Below, in pieces: positions 42,024-50,759 of a stretch of 64,000 nucleotides of DNA (within the stretch, counting starts at the first letter, position 1; each line of letters starts with the position of its first letter). Position numbers and translations under genes: made by a program. Origin of the DNA: Terrabacter sp. 28 (GTDB lineage Bacteria; Actinomycetota; Actinomycetes; Actinomycetales; Dermatophilaceae); NCBI GenBank assembly GCA_000955875.1, contig JYOE01000022.1, positions 1 to 64,000 on the forward strand, given 5' to 3'. The notes beneath the pieces are model-generated. The model saw only the letters and a program-made list of their open reading frames with translations, did no database searches and was not told where the DNA came from.

Positions 42024-42815
42024 ATGACGGCTCACGCCCTCCCCCCTCTGGAGGCCGACTGCTCACAGTGCTTCGGGCTCTGCTGCGTCGCCCTGCCCTT
42101 CGCGCGGTCGGCCGACTTCCCCGTCGACAAGGCCGGTGGCGATCCGTGCCGCAACCTGCTCGCCGACCACCGGTGCGGCATCCACGACCGGCTCCTCGAG
42201 GGCGGTTGGCGCGGCTGCGTGACCTTCGACTGCTTCGGGGCGGGCCAGCAGGTGTCGCAGGTGACCTTCGGCGGCGTCTCGTGGCGCGAGGCGCCCACGA
42301 CGGCCCCGACGATGTATGCCGTCCTGCCCGTCGTGCGCCAGCTGCACGAGATGCTCGCCCACCTCCTCGAGGCCGTCGCGCTGGGGCCTGACCCCGACAC
42401 CGCCGCCGCGCTGGACGGGCTCGTCGACGATGTGGGAGCCGCCACCGCAGCCGATGCCGACACCCTCCTGGCCATCGACCTCGTCGCCCTTCGCGGGCGC
42501 GTGGGCGACCTGCTGCGGACCGTGAGCGCGACCGTGCGGGAGAGGCATCGGCGGCGTGACGGCATACGCGGGCGGTCACGGAAGGCCCGGCGGGTCGGCC
42601 CCGGCGCCGACCTCGTGGGTGCCGACCTGCGCGGGCTCGACCTGCGGGCGACGGACCTCCGCGGCGCACTGCTCATCGCCGCCGACCTCCGGGGCGCAGA
42701 CCTGCGGTGGGCAGACCTGCTCGGGGCGGACCTGCGCGACGCCGACCTGCGGGGCGCGGTCGTCGACGGCGCGCTCTTCGTCACCCGGCCGCAGCTCGCG
42801 GCCGCACGCACCTGA
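42024..42815 (+). CDS. pentapeptide-repeat protein with N-terminal cysteine cluster
   Basis: 263 residues. N-terminus has ADCSQCFGLCC, resembling the zinc/iron-chelating CxxC...CC pattern of YkgJ-like proteins, with further Cys at DPCRN, DHRCGIHD and GCVTFDCF. A helical middle follows. The C-terminal 60 residues are pentapeptide repeats (GADLVGADLRGLDLRATDLR and onward), which form a right-handed square helix that can mimic DNA. Function unknown. Confidence 0.8.
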   Translation: MTAHALPPLEADCSQCFGLCCVALPFARSADFPVDKAGGDPCRNLLADHRCGIHDRLLEGGWRGCVTFDCFGAGQQVSQVTFGGVSWREAPTTAPTMYAVLPVVRQLHEMLAHLLEAVALGPDPDTAAALDGLVDDVGAATAADADTLLAIDLVALRGRVGDLLRTVSATVRERHRRRDGIRGRSRKARRVGPGADLVGADLRGLDLRATDLRGALLIAADLRGADLRWADLLGADLRDADLRGAVVDGALFVTRPQLAAART

Positions 42816-42887
42816 CGGCGGGCGCACTGCGCAGTTGGCGCATTCGGTCGCGCTGCGAGCGGCGAGAGCCCACAATCGAGCCACAGC

Positions 42888-42915
42888 GACCATCGTGACC
42901 ATCGTGACCATCCGT
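42888..42915 (+). repeat. 9-base tandem repeat upstream of the lipoprotein gene
   Basis: GACCATCGT twice exactly, then a third diverged copy, in the 123-base gap before the lipoprotein start. Confidence 0.7.
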
Positions 42916-42938
42916 CCCGTCGAGCACCGGAGCCGACC

Positions 42939-43604
42939 GTGCGCCGAGCCAGAGCCGCAGCTGCCGCCGCACTGCCGGCCGCCCTCGTCCTGGGACTGAC
43001 GGCTGCCCTGACCGCCTGCACCGCAGGCAAGCCCGGCGTCGAGCTGAGCCAGGTGGCCGGATCCGGGGTCACGGGCACGCCCGTGCCGACGCAGACCGTC
43101 ACGGTGACCGAGATCGACACGCGCACCGTCACCGCGACGACGACCGTCGTGCACTCGACGACCTCGACCGTGGTGGCAACGCCGACCGTCACCGTAACGG
43201 CGCTGCCGCGCCCGAGCCTCACCACGAGCACCGTCTTCAACCGCACGACAGCTCTCGCCGACTACGCCAACCTCGTCAACGACGTGCGAGTGCTGGACCG
43301 GATCCCCTTGTCTGGCAACGCGGCCGCCGTCCAGCTCGACGCGATGACCCAGCACCTGGCGCGACTCGGCGCCAACGGGCCACCGCCGGGGCTCGACGCG
43401 CCCAGCTACTACGGGAGGCTCTTCTCGCTCGGGCTCTTCGCCCGCGCGGGTGCCGACGAGGCCGCGGCCGGGTCGCCCGTCGCGACGAGCCGCTACTCGG
43501 TCGTGCGCCAGGAGACCGGCGTGCTGCTCTCGCTCGTCAACGGCGCGCTGTCGACGACCTTCACGCTGCCGCCGCCCGTGCCGCGGTCGACGGCCACTCC
43601 CTGA
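42939..43604 (+). CDS. lipoprotein with Thr/Val-rich spacer
   Basis: 221 residues, family not recognised. Type II signal peptide with lipobox LTAC at residues 24-27, so Cys27 should be lipidated and membrane anchored. Residues 45-95 are an unusual Thr/Val-rich low-complexity spacer (TVTVTEIDTRTVTATTTVVH). A globular C-terminal region of about 110 residues follows and ends in Pro/Thr. GTG start with GGAG 8 bases upstream. Confidence 0.75.
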   Translation: MRRARAAAAAALPAALVLGLTAALTACTAGKPGVELSQVAGSGVTGTPVPTQTVTVTEIDTRTVTATTTVVHSTTSTVVATPTVTVTALPRPSLTTSTVFNRTTALADYANLVNDVRVLDRIPLSGNAAAVQLDAMTQHLARLGANGPPPGLDAPSYYGRLFSLGLFARAGADEAAAGSPVATSRYSVVRQETGVLLSLVNGALSTTFTLPPPVPRSTATP

Positions 43605-43649
43605 GCGTCAGTGCTGAGCGTCAGTGCTGAGCGTCAGTGCTGAGCGTCA
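43601..43649. repeat. 13-base tandem repeat between convergent genes
   Basis: CTGAGCGTCAGTG occurs three times exactly plus a fourth partial copy. The first copy contains the lipoprotein stop and the last contains the stop of the DUF389 gene on the other strand. Confidence 0.9.
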
Positions 43650-44630
43650 CCGCCTGGGTGGCGGCGGTTCGGCGTGGACGTGCCGGTTCAGCCGCGAGTG
43701 CGACCGCGGCGCGGGCACGCGCGACCAGATCGCACGTTGCAGGGCGAGGGTGAGCCAGCCCGCCAGCGCCATCCCGATGATGTTGACGACGAGCTGCAGC
43801 CCGCTGCCCCGCACCTCACCCCACGCCCCGAAGGCGAGGCCGAGGGCGACGTTGCCCGCTGCCGGAATCGTCGTGACCGAGATGAAGACGCCGCTGAGCC
43901 CGGTGACCCGGGCTGATGTCAGCGACAGCACGCCGGCGGCCGCGGCGAGCACGGCGACGATGAACGACCACTTGTCCGGCGTGTAGATGAACCCCGTCGC
44001 GGGCCGCTCGCCGGTGATGTCCTCGAGCGTCACCCAGCCGAGTGCCCGCCCGATGAGCCCGGCCACGCAGGTGACCGCGATCGCGACGGCGAAGCCCACC
44101 GCCAGGGCGCGCGCCGCCACGGCGAGCAGCAGCGGCCGGCGCCGCACCAGGGCGACCCCGAGCGCTGCCACGGCACCGAACTCGGGGCCGAGCACCATCG
44201 CGCCGATGACGAGGATCTGGGTGTCGAGGACGATGGCGATGCCGGCGATGAGCGTCGCGAGCGACATGAAGGAGAGGAACGTCCAGTTCAGCTCGCTCTC
44301 CTCGTAGGAGCGCTGGGCGACCTCGGCCCACACGACGGCGTCGGCGCTGCTGCCGGGCGTCTCCTCGTCGGCCTCGAACCCGGCCCTCGAGACCCAGGTG
44401 CTGACCGGCTCGAGCTGCAGCGTGCCGCCCTCGTGGACCCCGAGATCGCGCAGGCTCTCGACGATCGCGTTGGCGCCCTCGCGGGCGACGTCGGCCTGGA
44501 CCACGTCGCCGACCGGACGCAGCGCGGCTCCTCGCATGACGGCCAGGGTGCTCACCGCCGAGGAGTCGGAGAGGACCCGGGTCACCTCCTCGGTCAGCTC
44601 GCGCGGGATCGTCGCGGTGAGTCTGAGCAT
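43647..44630 (-). CDS. DUF389 membrane protein
   Basis: 327 residues. An N-terminal soluble domain (about 1-90, MLRLTATIPRELTEEVTRVL) is followed by six to seven membrane segments. The DUF389 signature SYEESELNWTFLSFMSLATL leads into LIAGIAIVLDTQILVIGAMV and LGPEFGAVAALGVALV. Function unknown; the soluble part resembles ACT-like sensor folds. Conserved family start at ATG 44630, with the divergent metal operon 121 bases away. Confidence 0.88.
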   Translation of the reverse strand: MLRLTATIPRELTEEVTRVLSDSSAVSTLAVMRGAALRPVGDVVQADVAREGANAIVESLRDLGVHEGGTLQLEPVSTWVSRAGFEADEETPGSSADAVVWAEVAQRSYEESELNWTFLSFMSLATLIAGIAIVLDTQILVIGAMVLGPEFGAVAALGVALVRRRPLLLAVAARALAVGFAVAIAVTCVAGLIGRALGWVTLEDITGERPATGFIYTPDKWSFIVAVLAAAAGVLSLTSARVTGLSGVFISVTTIPAAGNVALGLAFGAWGEVRGSGLQLVVNIIGMALAGWLTLALQRAIWSRVPAPRSHSRLNRHVHAEPPPPRR

Positions 44631-44691
44631 GCGTGCCAGTCTGCCGCCGGCGGGGCGGTTTGACAGGACGGCGCGCACGGCCCGACAGTGA

Positions 44692-44713
44692 CATCTGAAC
44701 ATCCGTTCAGATG
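44692..44713. promoter_or_regulatory. ArsR/SmtB-type operator (also a LexA-core match)
   Basis: CATCTGAAC-ATCC-GTTCAGATG, a perfect 9+4+9 inverted repeat 38 bases upstream of the arsR-type gene. Location and symmetry favour binding by that repressor. The centre also reads GAAC-N4-GTTC, so LexA binding cannot be excluded. Confidence 0.7.
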
Positions 44714-44751
44714 AACGGCCTGACCGGACCGTGCCAGACGAAGCGGAGACC

Positions 44752-45135
44752 ATGAGCACCGTCACCGGCCTCGACGCCTGCGCCACGCCCTGCGTGCACC
44801 CCGAGAAGGTGGCGCTGGCCACCGACAACGCCCCGGGGCCCGACGAGCTGGCCAGGGTGACCAGCGTCTTCAAGCTGCTCGGCGACCCCACTCGGGCACG
44901 CCTGCTCTACGCCCTCCTCGAGGCCGGCGAGCTGTGCGTCTGCGACCTGGCCGCTGCGACCGCCACCGCCGAGACCACCGTCTCGCAGGCCCTGCGACTG
45001 CTCCGCGCCTCCGCCGTCGTCACCGGCCGGCGCGAGGGACGCAACATCTACTACCGGCTCAGCGACGCGCACGTGCGTCTGCTGCTCGACGTCACCCGTG
45101 AGCACGCCCTCCACGACGGGAGTCCCCGGCCGTGA
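44752..45135 (+). CDS. ArsR/SmtB family metal-sensing repressor
   Basis: 127 residues. Winged HTH with VFKLLGDPTRARLLYALLEA, metal motif ELCVCDLAAAT in helix 3 and the ETTVSQALRLLRASAVV recognition helix. N-terminal DACATPCVHPE adds Cys and His ligands, giving a CadC-like alpha3N site likely to sense Cd, Pb or Zn. First gene of an operon with two CDF transporters; its stop overlaps the next GTG. A 22-bp operator lies just upstream. Confidence 0.9.
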   Translation: MSTVTGLDACATPCVHPEKVALATDNAPGPDELARVTSVFKLLGDPTRARLLYALLEAGELCVCDLAAATATAETTVSQALRLLRASAVVTGRREGRNIYYRLSDAHVRLLLDVTREHALHDGSPRP

Positions 45136-46055
45136 GCCACGACCACGGGTCCCACGGGTCCCACGGGTCCTTCGCGGCGCACGCCGGCGGCCGGCACCGC
45201 TGGCGGCTCGCCGTCGCCTTCGGGCTCGTCGGCGCCTTCTTCGTCGTCGAGCTCGTCGCCGGCCTGCTGTCCGGGTCGCTCGCCCTGCTCTCCGACGCCG
45301 GCCACATGGCCGCCGACGTCGTGACGCTCGGAGCCGCGCTCGTCGCGACCCGCATCGCGACCCGGGCCGACACGACGGGGCGGCGCACCTTCGGCTCCTA
45401 CCGCGCCGAGGTCTTCGCCTCCGGGCTCGCGGTGCTGCTCATGCTCGGGGTGGCCGTCTACATCGTCGTCGAGGCCCTCGCCCGCATCGGGTCGCCGGCA
45501 TCGGTCGCCTCGGGCACGATGCTCGCGGTCGGCGCCGTCGGCCTCGCGGTCAACGTCGCCTCGCTGATGCTGCTCCGCGGTGGCGCCGGCGAGAGCCTCA
45601 ACGTCAAGGGCGCCTACCTCGAGGTGGTCGCCGACACCGTCGGCTCGATCGGGGTCGTCGTCGCGGCCCTGCTGGTCCGGGCCACGGGCAGCACCTGGTG
45701 GGACACGGTGACCGCCCTCGCCATCGCGGTCTTCGTCGCGGTGCGGGCGGTCGGGCTCGGCCGCGAGGTGGTCGCCGTGCTCGGGCAGCACGCCCCGTCC
45801 GGCATGGAGCCGACCGAGGTCCTCCGCGCGCTGTGCGACGTGCCCGGCGTCACCGAGGTGCACGACCTCCACGTCTGGACCCTCACCTCCGGCATGGACG
45901 TCGCGACGGCGCACCTCGTCACCGCCCGACCCGACGCCGGGGCGGAGGTGCTCGAGGCCGCGAGCCGGATGCTGCGCGAGCGCTTCCACGTCGCACACGC
46001 GACCCTCCAGATCGAGACCACCGACCGCAGCCAGTGCCAGGGAGCCGACTGGTGA
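45132..46055 (+). CDS. czcD: CDF-family metal (Zn/Cd/Co) efflux transporter, CzcD type
   Basis: 307 residues. A short His-rich start (SHDHGSHGSHGS) is followed by six membrane segments and a C-terminal ferredoxin-like cytoplasmic domain. Metal site LLSDAGHMAADVVTL in TM2, and GAYLEVVADTVGS in TM5. The C-domain has VHDLHVWTLTSGMDVATAHL. Exports divalent metal in exchange for protons across the cytoplasmic membrane. GTGA overlap with the repressor gene. Confidence 0.92.
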   Translation: MSHDHGSHGSHGSFAAHAGGRHRWRLAVAFGLVGAFFVVELVAGLLSGSLALLSDAGHMAADVVTLGAALVATRIATRADTTGRRTFGSYRAEVFASGLAVLLMLGVAVYIVVEALARIGSPASVASGTMLAVGAVGLAVNVASLMLLRGGAGESLNVKGAYLEVVADTVGSIGVVVAALLVRATGSTWWDTVTALAIAVFVAVRAVGLGREVVAVLGQHAPSGMEPTEVLRALCDVPGVTEVHDLHVWTLTSGMDVATAHLVTARPDAGAEVLEAASRMLRERFHVAHATLQIETTDRSQCQGADW

Positions 46056-46684
46056 GCACCCCATCCCTGCCGACCTTCTCGCTGCTGCCACCCTCGCGGC
46101 GGGCGGCCCTCGTGCGCCGGGCGCGGCTGCTCGCCGGCGCCTCGGTCGCCTACAACGTCGTCGAGGCCGTCGTCGCCATCGCGTCTGGCCGCATCGCCGA
46201 CTCGACCGCGCTCGTCGGGTTCGGGCTCGACTCGACGGTCGAGGTGATGAGCGGCCTCGTGATCCTCTGGCAGTTCGGCCACCGCGTCCCCGAGGAGCGC
46301 GAGCACCTGGCGCGTCGCCTCATCGCCGTCTCGTTCTTCGCCCTCGCGGCCTACGTGGCCTTCGAGTCGGTGCGGGCCCTCGTGGGTCGGGAGCAGCCCG
46401 ACACGTCCGTGGTCGGCATCGGGCTCGCTGCCCTCTCGCTCGCCGTCATGCCGATCCTGTCGCACTGGCAGCGACGCACCGGGCGCGAGCTCGGCTCGGG
46501 AGCGGTCGTCGCCGACGGCACCCAGACCCTGCTGTGCACCTACCTCTCGGCCGTGCTGCTCGTCGGCCTGCTCGCCAACGCGCTGCTCAGCTGGTGGTGG
46601 CTCGACGCGGTCGCCGCCCTCGTCATCGCCGGGGTCGCCGTCCGCGAGGGCCGCGCGAACTGGCGCGGCGACGCATGCTGCTGA
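46052..46684 (+). CDS. second cation transporter, CDF-like membrane domain only
   Basis: 210 residues with six membrane segments but no C-terminal cytoplasmic domain. ADSTALVGFGLDSTVEVMSG carries the metal-site Asp residues, ILSHWQRRTGRELGS the cytoplasmic loop and ADGTQTLLCTYLSAV the second metal segment. The CC end (DACC) is a possible metal ligand. Overlaps czcD as GTGA, so it is part of the same metal-efflux operon; perhaps a partner or a pump for another metal. Confidence 0.85.
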   Translation: MSTPSLPTFSLLPPSRRAALVRRARLLAGASVAYNVVEAVVAIASGRIADSTALVGFGLDSTVEVMSGLVILWQFGHRVPEEREHLARRLIAVSFFALAAYVAFESVRALVGREQPDTSVVGIGLAALSLAVMPILSHWQRRTGRELGSGAVVADGTQTLLCTYLSAVLLVGLLANALLSWWWLDAVAALVIAGVAVREGRANWRGDACC

Positions 46685-46736
46685 CCCGCGTGCGATCTCT
46701 TGACGGCGTGGCCCCTGGCCGACAGGGTGACCAACC

Positions 46737-47927
46737 GTGACACTCCGGGCCGAGTCCTCCCCCCTGCTCCGCGCGCGCCTCGCTGCCGGCACCGCCTTCT
46801 TCGTCCAGGGCCTGCTCTTCATCTCGCTGACGACGCGGCTGCCGCAGATCCAGGAGAAGTGGGACCTCGACGAGCTCGCCGTGAGCGGGCTGCTGCTCAT
46901 GGTCGTGCTCCTCGCGGGCGCGGGCTCCGTCGTGGCCGAGGTCGTCGCGGCCCGCTCGTCGAGCGCCGTCGTCGTGCGCACCGGCCTCGTCGCCGCCACC
47001 GTCGGGTTCGCGGTGCTGCTGCTGGCGCCGGCCTTCTGGGTCTTCGTCGCCGGCCTGGCCGTCTACGGGCTCGCGCTCGGTCTCGTCGACGCGTCGTCGA
47101 ACATGCAGGCAGTCACCGTCGAGCACCTCTACCGCCGCCCGATCCTTCCGTCGTTCCACGCGTTCTGGACGGCCGGTGGCATCCTCGGCACCCTCGTGAC
47201 GCTCACGACCGTGGACGTCGACCTCGGCCCGGGCCTGCTCCCGCTGCTCGTCCTGCCGCTCGCCGCCCTGGCGGCGCCCTTCGTGCGCCGCGACCAGCTG
47301 GCGCAGTCCGACGCGGCGATCGACGTGCCGTGGCGACGCATCGCGCTGCTCGGCCTCGCGATGGTGCTCTTCTACATGGTCGACACGGCCGCCACGACGT
47401 GGGGACCGGTCTACCTCAAGGGCGCCCTCGACGCCCCGAGCGGGCTCACCGCGCTCGCGACGCTCCCCTACCTCGTCGCGACGCTGCTCGCCCGCGCGGT
47501 CGGCGACGGCCTCGTCGACCGCCACGGTGCGGTGTGGCTGCTGCGCGTCAGCGGGGTCGTCGCCGCGGCCTCGCTGGCCGTCATCGTCTTCGCGCCGACG
47601 TGGCTCGTCGCCGTCCTCGGCTTCACGGTGCTCGGCGGAGCCGTCGCGACGATCGCGCCGCTCAGCTTCTCGGCGGCGGGGGCGATCGCCGGTGGCGAGT
47701 CGGACTCTGCCGGCGAGCGCATCGACCGCACCGACCAGGTCGTGGCGCGCTTCAACCAGTTCAACTACGTCGGCGCGCTGCTCGGCGCCGTGCTCACCGG
47801 GGCCGTGGGGTCCGACGACCTGCGCCTGGGCTTCGCGGTGCCGATGGTCCTCGTGCTCGGCATCGTCCCGCTCGCGTCGCAGTTCGCGATCATCCGCCGG
47901 CGCGGCGCCGTGGTCGGGGCGCGCTGA
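46737..47927 (+). CDS. MFS transporter (YbjJ-like)
   Basis: 396 residues with 12 membrane segments. FFVQGLLFISLTTRLPQIQE at TM1 and the motif VDASSNMQAVTVEHLYRRPI resemble the YbjJ/inner-membrane MFS group. FHAFWTAGGILGTLVTL is also typical. Substrate unknown. GTG start. The 3' end overlaps the convergent MocR gene by 38 bases. Confidence 0.83.
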   Translation: MTLRAESSPLLRARLAAGTAFFVQGLLFISLTTRLPQIQEKWDLDELAVSGLLLMVVLLAGAGSVVAEVVAARSSSAVVVRTGLVAATVGFAVLLLAPAFWVFVAGLAVYGLALGLVDASSNMQAVTVEHLYRRPILPSFHAFWTAGGILGTLVTLTTVDVDLGPGLLPLLVLPLAALAAPFVRRDQLAQSDAAIDVPWRRIALLGLAMVLFYMVDTAATTWGPVYLKGALDAPSGLTALATLPYLVATLLARAVGDGLVDRHGAVWLLRVSGVVAAASLAVIVFAPTWLVAVLGFTVLGGAVATIAPLSFSAAGAIAGGESDSAGERIDRTDQVVARFNQFNYVGALLGAVLTGAVGSDDLRLGFAVPMVLVLGIVPLASQFAIIRRRGAVVGAR

Positions 47928-49365
47928 CCTCACCACGCACCTCGCGCATCACGTCGCGCAGCACGGCGAGCCCGGGCCCGATCGCCTCCTCGCGTATGCC
48001 GCCGACTCCGAACGCGAGCCCGTGGCGGGTCGGTCGTTCCAGGTGCCTCGGCGAGAGGGGGTCGACGAAGACGCCCGCTGCGAGGGCGCGGTCGGCGACC
48101 GCGAGATCGTCGAGGTCTCCGTCGCGCAGGAAGGTGCAGACGTGGAGCCCGGCGGCCGACGGGACGATCTCGAGCCGGTGCTCGAGAGCGGCCAGGCCGC
48201 GGAGCAGCTCGTCGCGGCGGGCCCGGTAGACCTTCGTCGCGCGCTTCACGTGCGCGGCGTGGTGGCCCTCGGCGAGGAAGTCGGCCAGGGCGCGCTGCGT
48301 CACCGCGTCGCCGTCCCACACCGTCACCCGCTTCGCCTCGCGCAGCGCCGGGGTGAGCGAGCTGGGCGCGATCGCGTAGCCGACCCGCAGGCCGGGCAGC
48401 AACGACTTCGAGAACGAGCCGACGTAGACGACGCGACCGTCGCGGTCGAGGCTCTGGAGGGGCTCCAGGGGCCGGTCGGCGAAACGGAACTCGCTGTCGT
48501 AGTCGTCCTCCACGAGCACGGCGTCGTGCCGGACCGCCCACTCCAGCAGGGCGATCCGGCGCGCGCGTGACATCGCGACACCTGTCGGGTGCTGGTGCGA
48601 GGGCGTGACGTAGACGAGACGGGCCGCGTCGGGCAGCGCGTCGACGACGATGCCCTCGCCGTCGACGGGCACGCCGCGCACCGTCGCGCGGTGGGTGCTG
48701 AAGAGCCGCGCGGCCGCCGTGTAGCCGGGGTCCTCGACGGCGACCACGTCGCCCGGCTCGACGAGCACCCTGGCGACCAGGTCGAGCGCCTGCTGCGCCC
48801 CTGCCGTCGTCACCACGTCGTCGGCGGAGGCGACCACGGAACGCGACACCCCGGCATACCGCGCGATCTCGCCCTCGAGCCGGCTGACGCCGCGCTCGTC
48901 GTACGTGTCCGGGGCCAGTCGTCCGCGCCGCAGGGTGCCGCTGACGATGCGCCGCCACGTCGCGAGCGGGAAGAGGGACGCGTCGGGCACGCCGACGGAG
49001 AAGTCGTACGCCGCGTCGCCCGGGACCCGTGGCGCGGCGGAGGGCGAGCGCCAGGCAGCCGTCGGCGTGACGGCCCCCGGTCGCGTACGCCGTCCCCGCG
49101 CCGTCCCCGAGCGAGCGGGCGGCACGCAGCCCGCCGCGACGAAGGTGCCCGACCCGCGCCTGCTCTCGAGGAGCTGCTCGGCGAGGAGCCGGTCGTACGC
49201 GGCGGTGACCGTGCCGCGCGAGACCCGCAGGCTGGTGGCGAGCTCACGGGTCGCCGGCACGCGGTCACCACCGGCGAGGCGACCGTCGAGCACCGCCTCG
49301 CGCAGCTGTGCGTAGATCTGGGCCGTGAGGTCGCCGGAGCCGGCGAGGGTGACGTGCAGGTCCAC
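47890..49365 (-). CDS. MocR-family (GntR HTH plus aminotransferase) regulator
   Basis: 491 residues. Residues 10-75 are a GntR winged HTH (IYAQLREAVLDGRLAGGDRV, SLRVSRGTVTAAYDRL). A basic linker is followed by a fold-type I aminotransferase domain (about 120-475) with TTAGAQQALDLVARVL, DDYDSEFRF and the PLP lysine in VGSFSKSLLPGLRVGY. Architecture of PdxR/GabR-type regulators that sense PLP or amino compounds. Divergent from an APC permease across a palindromic region, its probable target. Confidence 0.9.
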   Translation of the reverse strand: MDLHVTLAGSGDLTAQIYAQLREAVLDGRLAGGDRVPATRELATSLRVSRGTVTAAYDRLLAEQLLESRRGSGTFVAAGCVPPARSGTARGRRTRPGAVTPTAAWRSPSAAPRVPGDAAYDFSVGVPDASLFPLATWRRIVSGTLRRGRLAPDTYDERGVSRLEGEIARYAGVSRSVVASADDVVTTAGAQQALDLVARVLVEPGDVVAVEDPGYTAAARLFSTHRATVRGVPVDGEGIVVDALPDAARLVYVTPSHQHPTGVAMSRARRIALLEWAVRHDAVLVEDDYDSEFRFADRPLEPLQSLDRDGRVVYVGSFSKSLLPGLRVGYAIAPSSLTPALREAKRVTVWDGDAVTQRALADFLAEGHHAAHVKRATKVYRARRDELLRGLAALEHRLEIVPSAAGLHVCTFLRDGDLDDLAVADRALAAGVFVDPLSPRHLERPTRHGLAFGVGGIREEAIGPGLAVLRDVMREVRGEVSAPRPRRRAGG

Positions 49366-49402
49366 GGGGCGAGCCTAGAGTGGCCCAAACCGACGGGCAA
49401 GA

Positions 49403-49426
49403 AGTGGACCTTCTGGCCGGTCCACT
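49403..49426. promoter_or_regulatory. inverted repeat between the mocR gene and the permease gene
   Basis: AGTGGACC-N8-GGTCCACT, perfect 8-bp arms, 20 bases before the permease ATG. A related half-site AGTGGCCC lies at 49379-49386. MocR regulators often bind paired half-sites, so this is a candidate operator. Confidence 0.6.
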
Positions 49427-49446
49427 CGACCGAGATTCTTGGGACC

Positions 49447-50748
49447 ATGACCGCACCCGTCCGGCCCGCAGCCCAGACCCCGATCCTCCCTGGCGCGGGG
49501 GGCCTCACCGTCGCCCAGGGTGCAGCGCTGTCGGTGGGCGCCGTGCTCGGCACCGGGGTCATCACCCTGCCCGCGCTCGCCGCGGAGGTCGCCGGCCCGG
49601 CGTCGCTCGTCGCGTGGGCGGCCCTCGTGCTGCTGTCGGTCCCGCTCGCCAGCACGTTCGCGGCCCTCGGCGCCCGACACCCGGACGGCGGTGGCGTGTC
49701 GACGTACGTGCGGCGAGCCTTCGGCGAGCGAGCCGCCGGTGCGGTCGGCTGGTGCTTCTACTTCGCCGTGCCGGTGGGGGCGCCGCCGGCGTCGATGATG
49801 GCCGGTGGCTACGTGGCCGACGCCGTCGGTGGCGGGCGGGCGACCACCGTCGCGGTGGGCTGCGCCCTCATCGTCGGCACCGGGCTGATGAACCTCGCAG
49901 GCCTGCGCTTCTCCGGACGCGTGCAGCTCGGCCTGGCCACGGTGCTCGCGCTGCTCATGACGGCGACCATCGCGTTCGCGCTCCCCCACGGCAGCACCGC
50001 CTCGCTGACCCCCTTCGCCCCGAACGGCTGGGGCGCGGTCGGGACGGCGGCTGCGGTCCTCGTGTGGGGCTTCGCCGGCTGGGAGGCCGTCGCGTCGCTC
50101 GCCGGCGACTACCGCGACCCGCGCCGCGACGTGCCGAGGGCGACGATGGTCGCGGTCGTCGTGGTCGGTGTCCTCTACCTCGGTCTGGCCACGACGAGCC
50201 TCCTCGTGCTCGGACCGGCGACCGGCCGCAGCCAGGCGCCGTTGTCGGACCTCATGGCGATCGCGCTGGGCGAGCAGGCGAGGGTCGTCACCGCCGTCGT
50301 CGCCGTGCTGCTGACGGTCGGCGCCATGAACGCGTACTTCGCCGGTGGGTCGCGGCTCGGCGCGGCGCTCGCGCGGGACGGCGCCCTGCCCGCGTGGCTC
50401 GCCCGGGGCGGCGGCCCCGGAGAGGTGCCGCGCCGCAGCATCGTGCTCGTCATGCTGCTGTCGATGCTGTCGGTCGGGGCCTCGGTCACGCTGGACCTCG
50501 GGCTGACGCCGCTCATGCTGCTGGCCACCGGCTGCTTCACGCTCGTCTACGTGCTCGGCACGGGTGCGGCGCTGCGCCTGCTTCCGCGCGGCACCGCCGG
50601 GTGGTGGACCGCGCTCGTCGCGTTCGTGTCGGTCCTCGCACTGCTGGTTGCGAACGGGGCCCACGCACTCTGGGCGCTGGGCATCGTCGCGCTCTCGCTC
50701 GCCTACCAGCGCTTCACCCGGTCCGGGGTTCCCAGCGCAGCCCCCTAG
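49447..50748 (+). CDS. APC-family amino acid permease
   Basis: 433 residues with 12 membrane segments. GAVLGTGVITLPALAAEVAG in TM1 is the APC substrate-binding glycine motif; VWGFAGWEAVASLAGDYRDP marks TM6 and the following loop. Predicted amino acid or amine uptake or efflux. ATG 49447. Its divergent neighbour is a MocR regulator, suggesting control by PLP or an amino compound. The KimA-like gene starts 11 bases downstream. Confidence 0.87.
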   Translation: MTAPVRPAAQTPILPGAGGLTVAQGAALSVGAVLGTGVITLPALAAEVAGPASLVAWAALVLLSVPLASTFAALGARHPDGGGVSTYVRRAFGERAAGAVGWCFYFAVPVGAPPASMMAGGYVADAVGGGRATTVAVGCALIVGTGLMNLAGLRFSGRVQLGLATVLALLMTATIAFALPHGSTASLTPFAPNGWGAVGTAAAVLVWGFAGWEAVASLAGDYRDPRRDVPRATMVAVVVVGVLYLGLATTSLLVLGPATGRSQAPLSDLMAIALGEQARVVTAVVAVLLTVGAMNAYFAGGSRLGAALARDGALPAWLARGGGPGEVPRRSIVLVMLLSMLSVGASVTLDLGLTPLMLLATGCFTLVYVLGTGAALRLLPRGTAGWWTALVAFVSVLALLVANGAHALWALGIVALSLAYQRFTRSGVPSAAP

Positions 50749-50759
50749 ACTTCGCCGCC

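Noticed and set aside
50749..50759. A c-di-AMP (ydaO) riboswitch before the KimA-like gene
   Set aside because: The gap after the upstream gene is only 11 bases, too short for the aptamer.
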